Source: CAZDKK01 sp964603725
GTDB lineage: Bacteria; Eisenbacteria; RBG-16-71-46; CAIMUX01; WJJG01
Direction: 5' to 3'
Assembly: GCA_964603725.1 (NCBI GenBank)
Contig: CAZRWW010000022.1
Location: forward strand, 5,351 to 69,350
DNA: 64,000 bases
Shown: positions 10,213-18,661 of the stretch, piece by piece
How positions within the stretch are numbered: position 1 is the stretch's first letter
How the letters are laid out: the number at the start of each line of letters is the position of its first letter
The notes under the pieces: model-generated
Seen by the model: only the letters and a program-made list of their open reading frames with translations
Databases searched by the model: none
Told to the model about the DNA's origin: nothing
Position numbers and translations under genes: made by a program

Positions 10213-10605
10213 ATGAGACGCGAGATCGAGATGCTGGCGGGCCTTGCCGGCCGAATCCTGGCGGGTATGCTGATCGTACTGGTGGTCGGTGGCTGCGCGG
10301 CTGGACCTTTCGGACGGGTCAAGGGGTCCAACCTGCAGGTGGTTACCGATCCGGGGAACGCCATCGTCTACCTGAAGCAGCGCATGGATCGCCCGCCGAG
10401 CGATCCGGCGTCGCCGCTCCCCATCCGGGGCGAGTACTGGGCCGTCGGGACGACGCCCTATCGCGGCGACATCGACCCGGGCTTCTGGGACATGCGCGTC
10501 GAGGCCCCCGGATTCGAGCCGATCGACATCCTCGTGCGGGCGGAAGCCGGGAAGGTCCACATCTATGAATTCCAGATGCAATCGTCACGGGTGGCTACCA
10601 GGTAG
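10213..10605 (+). CDS. small lipoprotein with a PEGA-like domain
   Basis: A 130-residue lipoprotein. The N-terminal basic stretch and hydrophobic core end in the lipobox LVVGGC, so it should be lipid-anchored. The mature part resembles a PEGA-type beta fold: a VTDPGNAIVYL strand followed by VGTTPYRGDI and WDMRVEAPGFEP, the usual pattern of giving a surface-display or peptidoglycan-associated extension. The ATG was chosen from GGGGAG about 10 bases upstream. An upstream in-frame Met would put charged residues before the signal. The next small lipoprotein gene overlaps its 3' end. Confidence 0.7.
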   Translation: MRREIEMLAGLAGRILAGMLIVLVVGGCAAGPFGRVKGSNLQVVTDPGNAIVYLKQRMDRPPSDPASPLPIRGEYWAVGTTPYRGDIDPGFWDMRVEAPGFEPIDILVRAEAGKVHIYEFQMQSSRVATR

Positions 10606-11008
10606 GAGAACCACGAGGAGACCGGGCCGGAGATCTGCACGGAACGAGGCGCCCACCTCCGCTACGCCGCAACGCCCGAGCCCCTGGCGCAAGCCCGGGG
10701 CTCTTCTGTTGGCGGCGGTGGTGCTGGTGGGGCTCCTGCTTCCCGCGGGATGCGCGACGGCGGGCCGGCAGTTCCCGGTCGAATCCGTGTCGCGGATCCG
10801 GATGAACGAGACCACCCAGGATGAGATCCGCTCCTTGTTCGGGCCGCCCTGGCGCACCGGCGTCGAGGACGGCCGCGTGACCTGGACGTACGGGCGCTAC
10901 AAGTACCGGCTCTTCGGGGATTCGGAGACGACCGACCTCGTGCTGCGCTTCGATGAGCGTGGCGTGGTCGTCTCCTACACCTTCAGCACCACCGAGCATC
11001 CCGGCTAG
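10565..11008 (+). CDS. SmpA/OmlA (BamE)-like lipoprotein
   Basis: The core is a hydrophobic signal ending in the lipobox LPAGC, followed by a domain of the SmpA/OmlA type: VSRIRMNETTQDEIRSLFG, then TWTYGRYK and a final VLRFDERGVVVSY strand. BamE-family proteins help outer-membrane protein assembly or stabilise the envelope; this one is a distant member at best. The start is uncertain. The only ATG lies inside the preceding gene and gives about 45 charged residues before the signal, so translation may begin at an alternative codon closer to the hydrophobic stretch. Its stop overlaps the stop of the convergent S41 gene (CTAG). Confidence 0.65.
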   Translation: MNSRCNRHGWLPGRRTTRRPGRRSARNEAPTSATPQRPSPWRKPGALLLAAVVLVGLLLPAGCATAGRQFPVESVSRIRMNETTQDEIRSLFGPPWRTGVEDGRVTWTYGRYKYRLFGDSETTDLVLRFDERGVVVSYTFSTTEHPG

Positions 11009-12984
11009 CGCAACGCATCGACCGCCCGTTCGAGCGCCTCGTCATGACCGTCGGCGATCCCCGCGATCGTGCGCTTGACGGGCACCGTGGGGCGGATGCC
11101 GACGCCGTGCTGGCGCGAGCCGTCGGGCTTGAGCACCTTGGCGCCCGTGAACCAGATCGCGTACCCGCCCGGCAGCGGCACGCGGACGACGTTGCCGCTC
11201 GCGCCCGCGGTCGTCTCGCCCACGGTCTCGGCCCACCCGTGGCGCTCCACCATGTTCAAGAGATCCTCGGAGGGGCCCAGCACGCCGGCGTCGATCAGGA
11301 AGGCCGCCCGCCCGCGGAGGCGGGGCTCCGCCGGCCGGCGTTGCCAGGAGGCCGGCTCGTACGTCACCTCCTGGCGATCGGGACGCGAGGTGACCGGCAC
11401 GAGCCACTGCGGGGAGTCGACCGGCTGATCGATGAGGTGGTCGAGCACGGCCGGCGTGCCCGGGCCGTCGCGCAGATCGAACACGACCCCGCGCGCGGCC
11501 GCCAGAGCCGGCAGCAATGCGCGCAGCGAGTCCTCGCCGACGCCGCATAGGCTGCAGTACCGAATGCCGACGCCGACCTCGGCGAGCTGCGCGGGCCGCC
11601 GCTCCCGCAGGGGCGGGCCGTCCGCGAGTGCTCCCCCATCGCCTTCGCCCGAGAGCGCGCCCATCGACACGTCCGTGTGCGCCCGCGCGAACTCCACCGT
11701 GTAGGCCGTGCCGTCGGGGCGCTGCAGGTCGAGGCGCACGGGCTTGCCGGCCGGGCCGCGGGAGAATTCCTCGAGAGCCTGCCGGCGGCGGTGGCCGGGG
11801 GTGCCGCCGGCGGCGAACGGCTCGGCGGCGTGCAGCGCCTCCTCGATCGCCAGGTTGTCGATGGCCGTGACGACATCGCCGGGGCGGACCTGGTCGGGCG
11901 CCTCTGGTCCCCGGCCAGTGACCGCCAGTTGGCCCTCGACCCACGCCCACAGCAACGGCAGCCGGCCGGAGGGCTGCAGGCCCGCGCACTCGGCGCCGGC
12001 CTGGCCGTCGCGCAGCTCCGCCATCATGCGCTTGAGGCTGAACAGAAACATCGTCTGGTCCGGCATCGCCGCGGCTTCCATCAGCATCCGGGCCAGGATG
12101 CTCGTCCAGTGCGCCGGCACAACGTCGAAGTAGGGGTAGAAGTGCTGCACGGCATTCCAGGCCAGCGCGACCGTGGCCAGACGGGTGGCGCGGTCGTTGC
12201 CGGAGGGCACGAAGCCGGCCCGGGCCGCCTCGCGGGCCTCCGATTCCTCCGCGCGGGCGCGCGGCAGCGTGCCCGCCTCGTCCGCGTAGAGGGCCAGGGG
12301 CACGATGCACGAGATGCCGTGCGTGAGGTCGATCACCCACGGGTTGCCGGGATCGGGCAGGCCTCGCCGGGCGACCGGATCGAGCTCGGCGAGCGGTCCC
12401 ATCCGCACGCGCTCGGACCGGAAGGGCAAGGCTGGCGGACCCGCTGCCGGCGCGCCGAGGCCCGCGGCGTGGCCTGTATCCCGGGCGACGGCCGCGCTCG
12501 CATCGAGGCCCAGGTGACGCCACGCCACGACGAACGCGCGGGCGGAGTCGGCCGGCGGTTCCGACTGCGGCAGTTCCGGCATCTCGCCCACGGTCGTGAC
12601 GACGCTCACCGTGGGGGCGATCGGACGAAAGAGCCGGTTCAGCTCGCCCGCCAGCTCCCCGGGCGTGCCCGCGCCTTCGATCGCGCGCACCCCGTCGATC
12701 GCGAAGCGATCCCAGTCAGCCGCAGCGGCCTCATCGCTCGGATGGAAGTAGCGCACGAAGCCGAGCAGCCGGCTGAACGCGAGCAGGTTCTCGAGGCCGC
12801 GCCCGGCCAGGGGCCGCGCCGGTTCCCCGCCGGCCCGCGCATCCGGGTCGCTCGGGCCGGCGGCCGAAGCCGCGGGAGGGGCGAGTCCGGCGGCCGCGGC
12901 CGCGAGGGGGAAGAACGCGGCGGCCGAGCCGGTGAGAACGGCGGCGGTCAGCGCCGCGGGGAGAGATCGGGATTGGATGCGCAT
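11005..12984 (-). CDS. secreted S41-family (tail-specific/C-terminal processing) peptidase
   Basis: A 659-residue exported protein with a signal peptide (basic MRIQSR, long Ala-rich hydrophobic core). The N-terminal half is helical and unassigned. A PDZ-like segment around the middle (PGDVVTAIDNLAIEEAL) precedes an S41 peptidase core: a VVFDLRDG strand, the GPSEDLLNMV helix where the catalytic Ser is followed by Glu as in Ctp proteases, and VGETTAGASGN and VPLPGGYAIWFTGAKV strands near the C-terminus. GGAGG lies just upstream of the ATG. Related proteins degrade misfolded or tagged envelope proteins. Substrate unknown. Confidence 0.8.
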   Translation of the reverse strand: MRIQSRSLPAALTAAVLTGSAAAFFPLAAAAAGLAPPAASAAGPSDPDARAGGEPARPLAGRGLENLLAFSRLLGFVRYFHPSDEAAAADWDRFAIDGVRAIEGAGTPGELAGELNRLFRPIAPTVSVVTTVGEMPELPQSEPPADSARAFVVAWRHLGLDASAAVARDTGHAAGLGAPAAGPPALPFRSERVRMGPLAELDPVARRGLPDPGNPWVIDLTHGISCIVPLALYADEAGTLPRARAEESEAREAARAGFVPSGNDRATRLATVALAWNAVQHFYPYFDVVPAHWTSILARMLMEAAAMPDQTMFLFSLKRMMAELRDGQAGAECAGLQPSGRLPLLWAWVEGQLAVTGRGPEAPDQVRPGDVVTAIDNLAIEEALHAAEPFAAGGTPGHRRRQALEEFSRGPAGKPVRLDLQRPDGTAYTVEFARAHTDVSMGALSGEGDGGALADGPPLRERRPAQLAEVGVGIRYCSLCGVGEDSLRALLPALAAARGVVFDLRDGPGTPAVLDHLIDQPVDSPQWLVPVTSRPDRQEVTYEPASWQRRPAEPRLRGRAAFLIDAGVLGPSEDLLNMVERHGWAETVGETTAGASGNVVRVPLPGGYAIWFTGAKVLKPDGSRQHGVGIRPTVPVKRTIAGIADGHDEALERAVDALR

Positions 12985-13147
12985 CTGGGCCTCCTGCTGC
13001 TTGCGGCGCGCGGGCAGGGCCGGCGGGCGCGAGGGCGCCGGCGACGTGAGGGCCTAAAGCTGCACGGCTCCGGTCCAGACCGCACTCGCGCGCTGCCAGA
13101 GACCGGAGCCGCCGCGCTCGGGATACCCAAAGCGTCGTCCCGATCGA

Positions 13148-13273
13148 TTACTTCTTGGCGGCCCTCTTCTTGGTCGTCTTCTTCTTGGCGACCTTCTTCT
13201 TGGCCACCTTCTTCTTCGCGACCTTCTTCTTGGCCACCTTCTTCTTCATCGTGTGAGGCTTTCCGCAGGCCAT
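13148..13273 (-). CDS. 41-residue lysine-rich histone H1-like basic protein
   Basis: A very short, extremely basic protein. After MACGKPHT come four VAKKK pentapeptides and a TTKKRAAKK tail; roughly half of all residues are Lys or Arg and no acidic residue is present. This matches the composition of bacterial histone H1-like or Alba-like DNA/RNA-binding tails rather than an enzyme. A GGAGGG ribosome-binding site sits 7 bases before the chosen ATG; a second ATG two codons upstream is too close to it. A good sigma70-like promoter lies at 13318-13345, leaving a leader of about 40 nt. Function as a nucleoid or RNA-compacting protein is inferred from composition only. Confidence 0.75.
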   Translation of the reverse strand: MACGKPHTMKKKVAKKKVAKKKVAKKKVAKKKTTKKRAAKK

Positions 13274-13317
13274 TGTCATACCCTCCATTCAGCGGGTTGA
13301 TGCGACCAACGCGACGC

Positions 13318-13345
13318 AGAATAGTGCGCCCGCAAAGTTTGTCAA
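13318..13345 (-). promoter_or_regulatory. sigma70-like promoter of the lysine-rich protein gene
   Basis: On the minus strand TTGACA (13345-13340) is followed after 16 bases by TATTCT (13323-13318). The surrounding 60 bp are clearly more AT-rich than the rest of the window. Transcription would start near 13311, about 38 nt before the lysine-rich ORF. Confidence 0.65.
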
Positions 13346-13580
13346 TGGGCTGCTGTGATTTTTGGGTGATTTCGATGTCGGGTCGTCGCGATCCCGCATT
13401 CTCCCCCTCCCGGTCCGCGGCGGTCCCCGATCGCATGCAGTCGCCGCTGCTCCGATTCCGAGTCGCGCCGGTCTGGCGGCTGGGCTATCTTCCTCGATCG
13501 ATCCGGCGCGGGTGCCGGCCCCGCCGCCGGACGCGCCGACCGCGCGCCAAGAACCCCGCCGGCAGGGAGAGCCAAGGTCC
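13346..13580. other. upstream region of the lactate permease gene
   Basis: Non-coding stretch between the lysine-rich protein promoter and the permease. A GGGCTATCTT element at about 13483-13492 resembles the TATnnT -10 elements elsewhere in the window, but no good -35 is visible. Together with 13274-13345 it makes a gene-free divergent interval of about 307 bp. Confidence 0.4.
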
Positions 13581-15173
13581 ATGGAAGCCCTCAGCGTGTT
13601 TCTGGCGGTCCTGCCGGTGCTCGTCATCTTTCTGCTGCTGCTCCTGCGGCGCACGGCGGCCGACGTGGCGGGCGTCATCGGCTGGGTCGTCACGGCCCTG
13701 GTGGCCGTCTTCTACTTCCGCACCGCTCCGGCCGTGGTGGGGCTCGCCTCGCTCGACGGGATCCTGGGATCGTTCCCGATCAGCCTGATGGTGGCGGCCA
13801 GCATCTTCCAGATGACCTTCATGCTCGAGACCGGGGCGGTCCGGCGGATCGTGATCGGCATGAAGGCGGTCTCGCCGCGCAACCGCGTGGCGCAGATCCT
13901 GATGATCAACGTCGGCTTCGGCACGCTCATCACCGCCCTCGGGGCGACGCCGGTGTCGATCCTGCCGCCGATCATGCTCGCGCTCGGCTACTCGAGCTTC
14001 GTCGCCATCGCCCTGCCGGCGATCGGCTACGACAGCCTCTGCACCTATGCGCTGCTGGCGATCCCGGCGGTCGTCTACACCGATGTCCTCGCCCCGATCG
14101 CGCGCCAGGCCGGGGTCGAGCTGACCCTGCAGCAGGCCGGCTTCCTCTTCGCGCGCTACATACCGATCGTGACCGCGGGGATCGCGCTGGGGATGTTCTG
14201 GATCGTCGGCCGTGGCCGGATGATGGTGCAGGGGTTCCTGCCCGCCCTCCTCACCGGCGGGATCGCCTGGCTCGTCTGCTACCTGATGGCCGCCGCGGAC
14301 CTCGTGCCGCTGACGGGCGTCGTGGCCGGAGTGGCCATCATCCTGGCCTTCGCGCTCGTCCTGGCGGCGCGCCGCCTGCCGGTCTACGACGAGGGGGTCT
14401 TGACGGCGGAGGACCGGGCGGTCAAGGACGGCATGGGCCTGCTGCGGGCGGTAAGCCCCTGGTTGCTGCTGCTGGCGTTCGCCACGCTCGTCAACTTGAA
14501 GGCGCTGCCCTTCTTCGACCTCTTCTTCCGCGAGATCCCGGTCGCCGTTCCGGTCGTCCCCGGCCGGCCCACGCCGCTGCGGGTGCTCTGGCAGGCCTAC
14601 ACCTGGGTGCTGGTCGCGACCCTGCTGGCGGCCGTGTTCCTCAAGCCGAGCGGCGCGCAGTGGCGCGCGATCCTCAGTCGCACCGCCCGGCGCGCGCCCC
14701 GGCCGGTCCTGGCCGCGGCGGTCTACTTCGCGATCGCCTACGTGATCAACCACTCGGGGAAGAACGCCGAGTGGGCGCTCATCGACCAGGGCCGCAACAT
14801 GGTGCACGTCCTGGCCCAGGCCACCGCCGGCGCCTTCGGGTCGGCCTACGGGTTCGCCGCGCCCTACCTGGGGATGTTCGCGGGCTTCATCGCCGGCTCG
14901 GAGACGAGCGCGATCGCCATGCTGAGCCGCTTCCACGTCGAGACGGCCGCCGCGCTCGGCAAGCCGATGTCGATCGGCCTGCTGCTGGCGGCCGCCGGCG
15001 GGATCGGCGGCGGTCTGGCGTCGGTGATCTCGCCCGCCAAGCTCCAGAATGCCGCCGCCATCATCGACCGGATCGGCGAGGAGGGGCGCGTCCTGCGCTC
15101 GACGACGGTGATCAGCCTGGCCATCACGCTGCTGGCGGCGGTGGCCACGCTGATCTGGGTCGTGCGGGGGTAG
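13581..15173 (+). CDS. L-lactate permease family transporter (LctP/LldP-like)
   Basis: A 530-residue polytopic inner-membrane protein with about 12-14 transmembrane segments, beginning with a leucine-rich helix. The C-terminal GFIAGSETSAIAML and GGLASVISPAKLQNAA stretches match the conserved lactate permease region around the GSxTS and ISPxxI motifs. Members import L-lactate or glycolate with protons. The ATG was chosen at the first hydrophobic segment; in-frame sequence further upstream is low-complexity and non-membrane. A D-2-hydroxyacid dehydrogenase lies 5 kb away, but there is no lactate dehydrogenase operon here. Confidence 0.85.
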   Translation: MEALSVFLAVLPVLVIFLLLLLRRTAADVAGVIGWVVTALVAVFYFRTAPAVVGLASLDGILGSFPISLMVAASIFQMTFMLETGAVRRIVIGMKAVSPRNRVAQILMINVGFGTLITALGATPVSILPPIMLALGYSSFVAIALPAIGYDSLCTYALLAIPAVVYTDVLAPIARQAGVELTLQQAGFLFARYIPIVTAGIALGMFWIVGRGRMMVQGFLPALLTGGIAWLVCYLMAAADLVPLTGVVAGVAIILAFALVLAARRLPVYDEGVLTAEDRAVKDGMGLLRAVSPWLLLLAFATLVNLKALPFFDLFFREIPVAVPVVPGRPTPLRVLWQAYTWVLVATLLAAVFLKPSGAQWRAILSRTARRAPRPVLAAAVYFAIAYVINHSGKNAEWALIDQGRNMVHVLAQATAGAFGSAYGFAAPYLGMFAGFIAGSETSAIAMLSRFHVETAAALGKPMSIGLLLAAAGGIGGGLASVISPAKLQNAAAIIDRIGEEGRVLRSTTVISLAITLLAAVATLIWVVRG

Positions 15174-15239
15174 GAGCGCCGGCGGGCGGAGCGCCGGCGA
15201 GCCCACCCGGGTCCGGCTTGCCTGACGCGCCGGCGTCGG

Positions 15240-15953
15240 CTAGGAGGTCCGCCCGGGAAGGGGCACGACGCCCGCGTGGATCGCCGCCACGCCGAGGGTG
15301 CACGGGGTGTGCTCGACGCGCTCCAGGCCGGCGGCGCGCATCAGCGCCGCCAGCTCCGCGGGCGCATGGAAGGCCTCGGTCGAGTCGCGCAGGTGCCGGT
15401 AGGCCCACCGATCCCCGCTGATGAGCCGCCCGAGGGCCGGTATGACGTGCCGCAGGTAGGCGCGCGTCATCAGCCGGGCGCGGTGCGCCGCGGGCGGGGC
15501 GGTCTCCAGACAGACCACGCGGCCGCCGGGCCGCACGACCCGCACTTGCTCCCGCAGGACCGCCAGCGCGTCGGGCACGTTGCGCAGGAGAAACCCCGAG
15601 GTCGCCGCGTCGAAGGCGCCGTCGCCGAAGGGCAGGCGCCGCGCGTCGCCACAGCACCACGCGATGCGTTTCGCGCGATCCGCGCGCCGGCCGACCGCCA
15701 GCATGCCGGGCGAGAAGTCGATGGCCGCGATGCGCGCGCGCGCGTCGAGCTTCAACGCCGCGCAGGCGAACTCGCCCGTCCCCGCGCCAACGTCCAGCAG
15801 ACGGCCGCCGGGCGGCAGCGCCGCCGCGCGAATCGCCGTGCGCCGCCAGGCCCGGTCGCGCCCCAAGGTCATCAGGCCGTTGGCCAGGCGATAGCGTCGC
15901 GCGAGGCGATCGAACATCGCCCGGATGCGCTCGGGCGCCGGCGATTCACGCAA
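15240..15953 (-). CDS. UbiE/MenG-type demethylmenaquinone/ubiquinone methyltransferase
   Basis: A 237-residue class I SAM-dependent methyltransferase. The N-terminal MFDRLARRYRLANGLMTLG segment is characteristic of UbiE/MenG. Motif I VGAGTGE, the acidic DFSPGML strand, and the GDARRLPF and GFLLRNV motifs follow. The family methylates the quinone ring as the last step of menaquinone synthesis. The start is TTG, and its first bases overlap the stop of the upstream M18 aminopeptidase gene by 8 nt, which suggests translational coupling; an in-frame ATG lies 12 codons in. No other menaquinone gene is nearby. Confidence 0.85.
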   Translation of the reverse strand: MRESPAPERIRAMFDRLARRYRLANGLMTLGRDRAWRRTAIRAAALPPGGRLLDVGAGTGEFACAALKLDARARIAAIDFSPGMLAVGRRADRAKRIAWCCGDARRLPFGDGAFDAATSGFLLRNVPDALAVLREQVRVVRPGGRVVCLETAPPAAHRARLMTRAYLRHVIPALGRLISGDRWAYRHLRDSTEAFHAPAELAALMRAAGLERVEHTPCTLGVAAIHAGVVPLPGRTS

Positions 15954-17253
15954 CGAAGTGCTCCCGCAGCGCGCGGACCATGTGCTCCTGGTCCAGGACG
16001 CCGCCGGTCTCGCGGATCGAGTGCATCGACAGCATCGGGCTGCCCACGTCGACGGCGGGGACGCCCAGGCGCGTGGCGGTCATGGGGCCGATGGTGGAGC
16101 CGCAGGCCAGATCGGTCCGGTGGACGTAGCGCTGCACCGGGACGCCGGCGCGCGCCGCGCACTGCTCGAACCAGCGGGCGGTCTCGGGGCTGGTCGCATA
16201 GCGCTGCTGGGCGTTGACCTTGATCACCGGGCCCCCGTTCAACAGCGGCCGGTGTCGCGGGTCGTGGAAGTCGGCGAAGCTGGGGTGCACGGCGTGGGCG
16301 CCGTCGACCGACACGAGCAAGCTGCGGGCGAGCGAGCGGTGCCAATCCTCACGGCCGGTCCCGTCCCGCAAAACGATGCGCTCCAGGGTCGCATCCAAGA
16401 AGAGCGAAGCCGCACCGGCCAGCGTCTGCGAGCCGATCTCCTCGCTGTCGAAGAGCGCGGCGACGCACGTGGCCGCCGGCGGATCGTTGATGCGGAGCAG
16501 GGCGCTCAGCACGGCGTGCGTGCCCGCCAGGTTGTCGATGCGCGGCGCGAAGATGAGCTCGCCATCCAGTCCGCCACAGGTTGCCGGCTGAGTGTCCACG
16601 ACCTCGAGGTCGGCCGCGACGACGTCACGAGCGGCGATGCCGGCCTGCTCGGCGAGCAGCGTCAACACCCGCCGTGGATCGAGGGTCTCCTGCGCGCCCA
16701 GGCCGCAGATCGGCGGGAGGTGCTGCTGCTTGTTGAGGACGAGGCCCTTGTCGTTGACCTCGCGATTGAAGTGGATCGCGAGCTGCGGGATGCGGCACAG
16801 CGGCCGGTCGCCGCGCACCAGCACCGTGCGCAGGACGCCGTCTGCCGCCTGCACGTGCAGCCTGCCGGCCAGGGTCAGGTCGCGGTCCGTCCAGCTCGCC
16901 AGCAGCGGGCCGCCGTAGACCTCGACGCCGAGCTGGATGTAGCCGCTGGCCGCATAGGGCGCATTGGGCTTCAAGCGCAGACCCGGGGCGTCCGTGTGCG
17001 CCCCGGCGATGCGGAAGCCGGCCGCCGCTGGCGGCTCGCCGCCGATGACCGTCGCGATCACCGAGGTGTGGCGGCGCACGACGAAGTACCGGCCGCCGGG
17101 CGCGAGCTGCCAGGCCGCGGCCTCGTCCAGGCGTTGGAACCCGGCGGCGGCCAGGCGCCGGCACGCCTCGGCCACGGCGTGGGCCGCGGTGGGAGAGGCG
17201 TCGATGAACTGCAGCAGATCGCGCGTCGTGGCGCGCGAGTCGTCCGGCATCAT
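15946..17253 (-). CDS. apeB: M18-family aminopeptidase (aspartyl aminopeptidase)
   Basis: A 435-residue dinuclear zinc metallopeptidase of family M18, which releases N-terminal (often acidic) residues in the cytoplasm. The zinc-site and catalytic residues are visible in order: HTDAPGLRLKP, DNLAGTHAV, DSEEIGSQT (general base and zinc Glu), SVDGAHAVHP, LACGSTIGPM and SMHSIRE near the C-terminus. Length is typical. The start is the first of two consecutive Met codons with AAGGAG ten bases upstream; the long in-frame upstream extension is low-complexity. Its stop overlaps the TTG start of the methyltransferase gene. Confidence 0.9.
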   Translation of the reverse strand: MMPDDSRATTRDLLQFIDASPTAAHAVAEACRRLAAAGFQRLDEAAAWQLAPGGRYFVVRRHTSVIATVIGGEPPAAAGFRIAGAHTDAPGLRLKPNAPYAASGYIQLGVEVYGGPLLASWTDRDLTLAGRLHVQAADGVLRTVLVRGDRPLCRIPQLAIHFNREVNDKGLVLNKQQHLPPICGLGAQETLDPRRVLTLLAEQAGIAARDVVAADLEVVDTQPATCGGLDGELIFAPRIDNLAGTHAVLSALLRINDPPAATCVAALFDSEEIGSQTLAGAASLFLDATLERIVLRDGTGREDWHRSLARSLLVSVDGAHAVHPSFADFHDPRHRPLLNGGPVIKVNAQQRYATSPETARWFEQCAARAGVPVQRYVHRTDLACGSTIGPMTATRLGVPAVDVGSPMLSMHSIRETGGVLDQEHMVRALREHFVA

Positions 17254-17449
17254 GATGGCGTGCTCCTTGCCCGGGTCCGAGCCCTGATCGACCGGCCGCG
17301 CGCGGCGGGCGACCGGCCGGTCCGGCGCCGACGGCGCGCCGCCGGGACGAAGCGCCGCGCGCCGGCCCGCGCGCCAGCATACCCAGTGGGGGGCCTTCAT
17401 GGAAAGCAGCGGATGGCGGCGGGGCAGGGGACCGGGAGGCGGATGGCCG

Positions 17450-17478
17450 TGGACCGGCGCGGCCGGCTCGCCTAATCT
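17450..17478 (+). promoter_or_regulatory. possible promoter of the VAT-1-like gene
   Basis: TGGACC (17450-17455), 17-base spacer, TAATCT (17473-17478). It would give a very short leader before the ATG at 17489. The -35 match is modest. Confidence 0.35.
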
Positions 17479-17488
17479 CCGGAGCGAC

Positions 17489-18538
17489 ATGCACACACGG
17501 GCCATCTTCATCGAGCGGCTGGGGCCTCCGGAGGTCCTGGTGGAGCGCGAGGTAGCGCTGCGGGCGCCCGGCACGGGCGAGGCGCACGTGCGCGTTCTGG
17601 CCGCGGGGGTCAACTTCGCGGATCTGATGATGCGCATGGGGCTCTACGGCACGGTGCCCCCGCGGCCGTTCAGCCCCGGCTTCGAGGTGGCCGGCGAGAT
17701 CGTGCGCACCGGGGCCGACGCGGGCGCGTGGCGCTCCGGGGACCGCGTCATCGCCTTGATGCGCCACGGCGGCTACGCACGCGACATCGTCCTGCCGGTG
17801 GACCACCTGTTCCCCTGGCCGGGGCGGCTCGAGCCCGCGCAGGCGGCCGCGCTGCCGGTGGTTTTCCTCACCGCCTGGATCTGCCTCTTCCGTGCCGGGG
17901 CCGCGCGAGCCGGTGAAACGGTCCTCGTGCTCGGCGCGGCCGGCGGCGTGGGCACCGCGGCTGTACAACTCGCCCGGCGCTCCGGGTTGCGCGTGTTCGG
18001 CACCGCCGGAACGCCGTCCAAACGCGACTTTGTCGAGGCGCGCCTGGGAGCGGAAGCCTGCTTCGACTCGGCCGGCGACTGGGAGTGCCAGTTGCGCGCG
18101 ACGATCGGGCCGCGCGGCCTCGATCTCGCGCTGGATCCGGTCGGCGGCGGGGCGACCCGCGCCTGCCGCCGGCTGCTCGCGCCGTTGGGGCGGGTCGTGT
18201 TCTATGGGTTGAGCCAGGCCGCTCCCGGAGTGCGCCGCAACTGGCTGCAGGTGGCCTGGGCCTGGCTGCGCACGCCGCGCATCCATCCGCTCGACCTGGT
18301 CGCGCCCAACCAGGGCGTCCACGGCGTGCATCTCCTGCACCTCGGCGCGCGGGAGGGTTTGTTGCGGGAAGCCTATGCGGCGATGCTGCCGGACTTCGCC
18401 AGCGGCGCGCTCTTCCCGGTGCTCGACCGCTGCTTCCCGCTCACGGCCCTCGGTGCCGCCGCGGCGCACCGCCATCTGCACCAGCGGCGCAACCTCGGCA
18501 AGGTGGTATTGATCGCCGAGGCGCCGACCGCTCCTTGA
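17489..18538 (+). CDS. VAT-1-like MDR-family zinc-free oxidoreductase
   Basis: A 349-residue quinone oxidoreductase-type MDR protein. The segment GVNFADLMMRMGLYGTVPP followed by SPGFEVAGEI closely follows the pattern of synaptic-vesicle VAT-1 homologues. The NADPH-binding motif is GAAGGVGTAAVQLA. Zinc ligands are absent. The ATG was chosen because it follows a CCGGAGCGAC sequence and starts the catalytic fold. The substrate is unknown; members reduce quinones or enones. The gene after it has its own promoter overlapping this stop codon. Confidence 0.8.
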   Translation: MHTRAIFIERLGPPEVLVEREVALRAPGTGEAHVRVLAAGVNFADLMMRMGLYGTVPPRPFSPGFEVAGEIVRTGADAGAWRSGDRVIALMRHGGYARDIVLPVDHLFPWPGRLEPAQAAALPVVFLTAWICLFRAGAARAGETVLVLGAAGGVGTAAVQLARRSGLRVFGTAGTPSKRDFVEARLGAEACFDSAGDWECQLRATIGPRGLDLALDPVGGGATRACRRLLAPLGRVVFYGLSQAAPGVRRNWLQVAWAWLRTPRIHPLDLVAPNQGVHGVHLLHLGAREGLLREAYAAMLPDFASGALFPVLDRCFPLTALGAAAAHRHLHQRRNLGKVVLIAEAPTAP

Positions 18539-18562
18539 CCTCTCGGGGCCGATCCCTAGAAT
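18535..18562 (+). promoter_or_regulatory. sigma70-like promoter before the Ig-repeat lipoprotein
   Basis: TTGACC (18535-18540) and TAGAAT (18557-18562) are separated by 16 bases. The -35 overlaps the stop codon of the upstream oxidoreductase. About 90-100 nt of leader precedes the ATG at 18662. A second -10-like TATGCT occurs at about 18579. Confidence 0.5.
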
Positions 18563-18661
18563 AGCGCTGGAACCGTGCTATGCTGCCGGTGTGCAGCCGT
18601 GGGTCTCGCACAGCGTCCGGCGGGGCGCCGTCCATGGACTACGGAAAGGAAGGGTAATCGC

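Noticed and set aside
12948..13436. A Glu/Gly-rich minus-strand frame with GGQEEGR-like repeats
   Set aside because: It is the out-of-frame reading of the lysine-rich gene; the true product is the 41-residue protein with its own Shine-Dalgarno and promoter.
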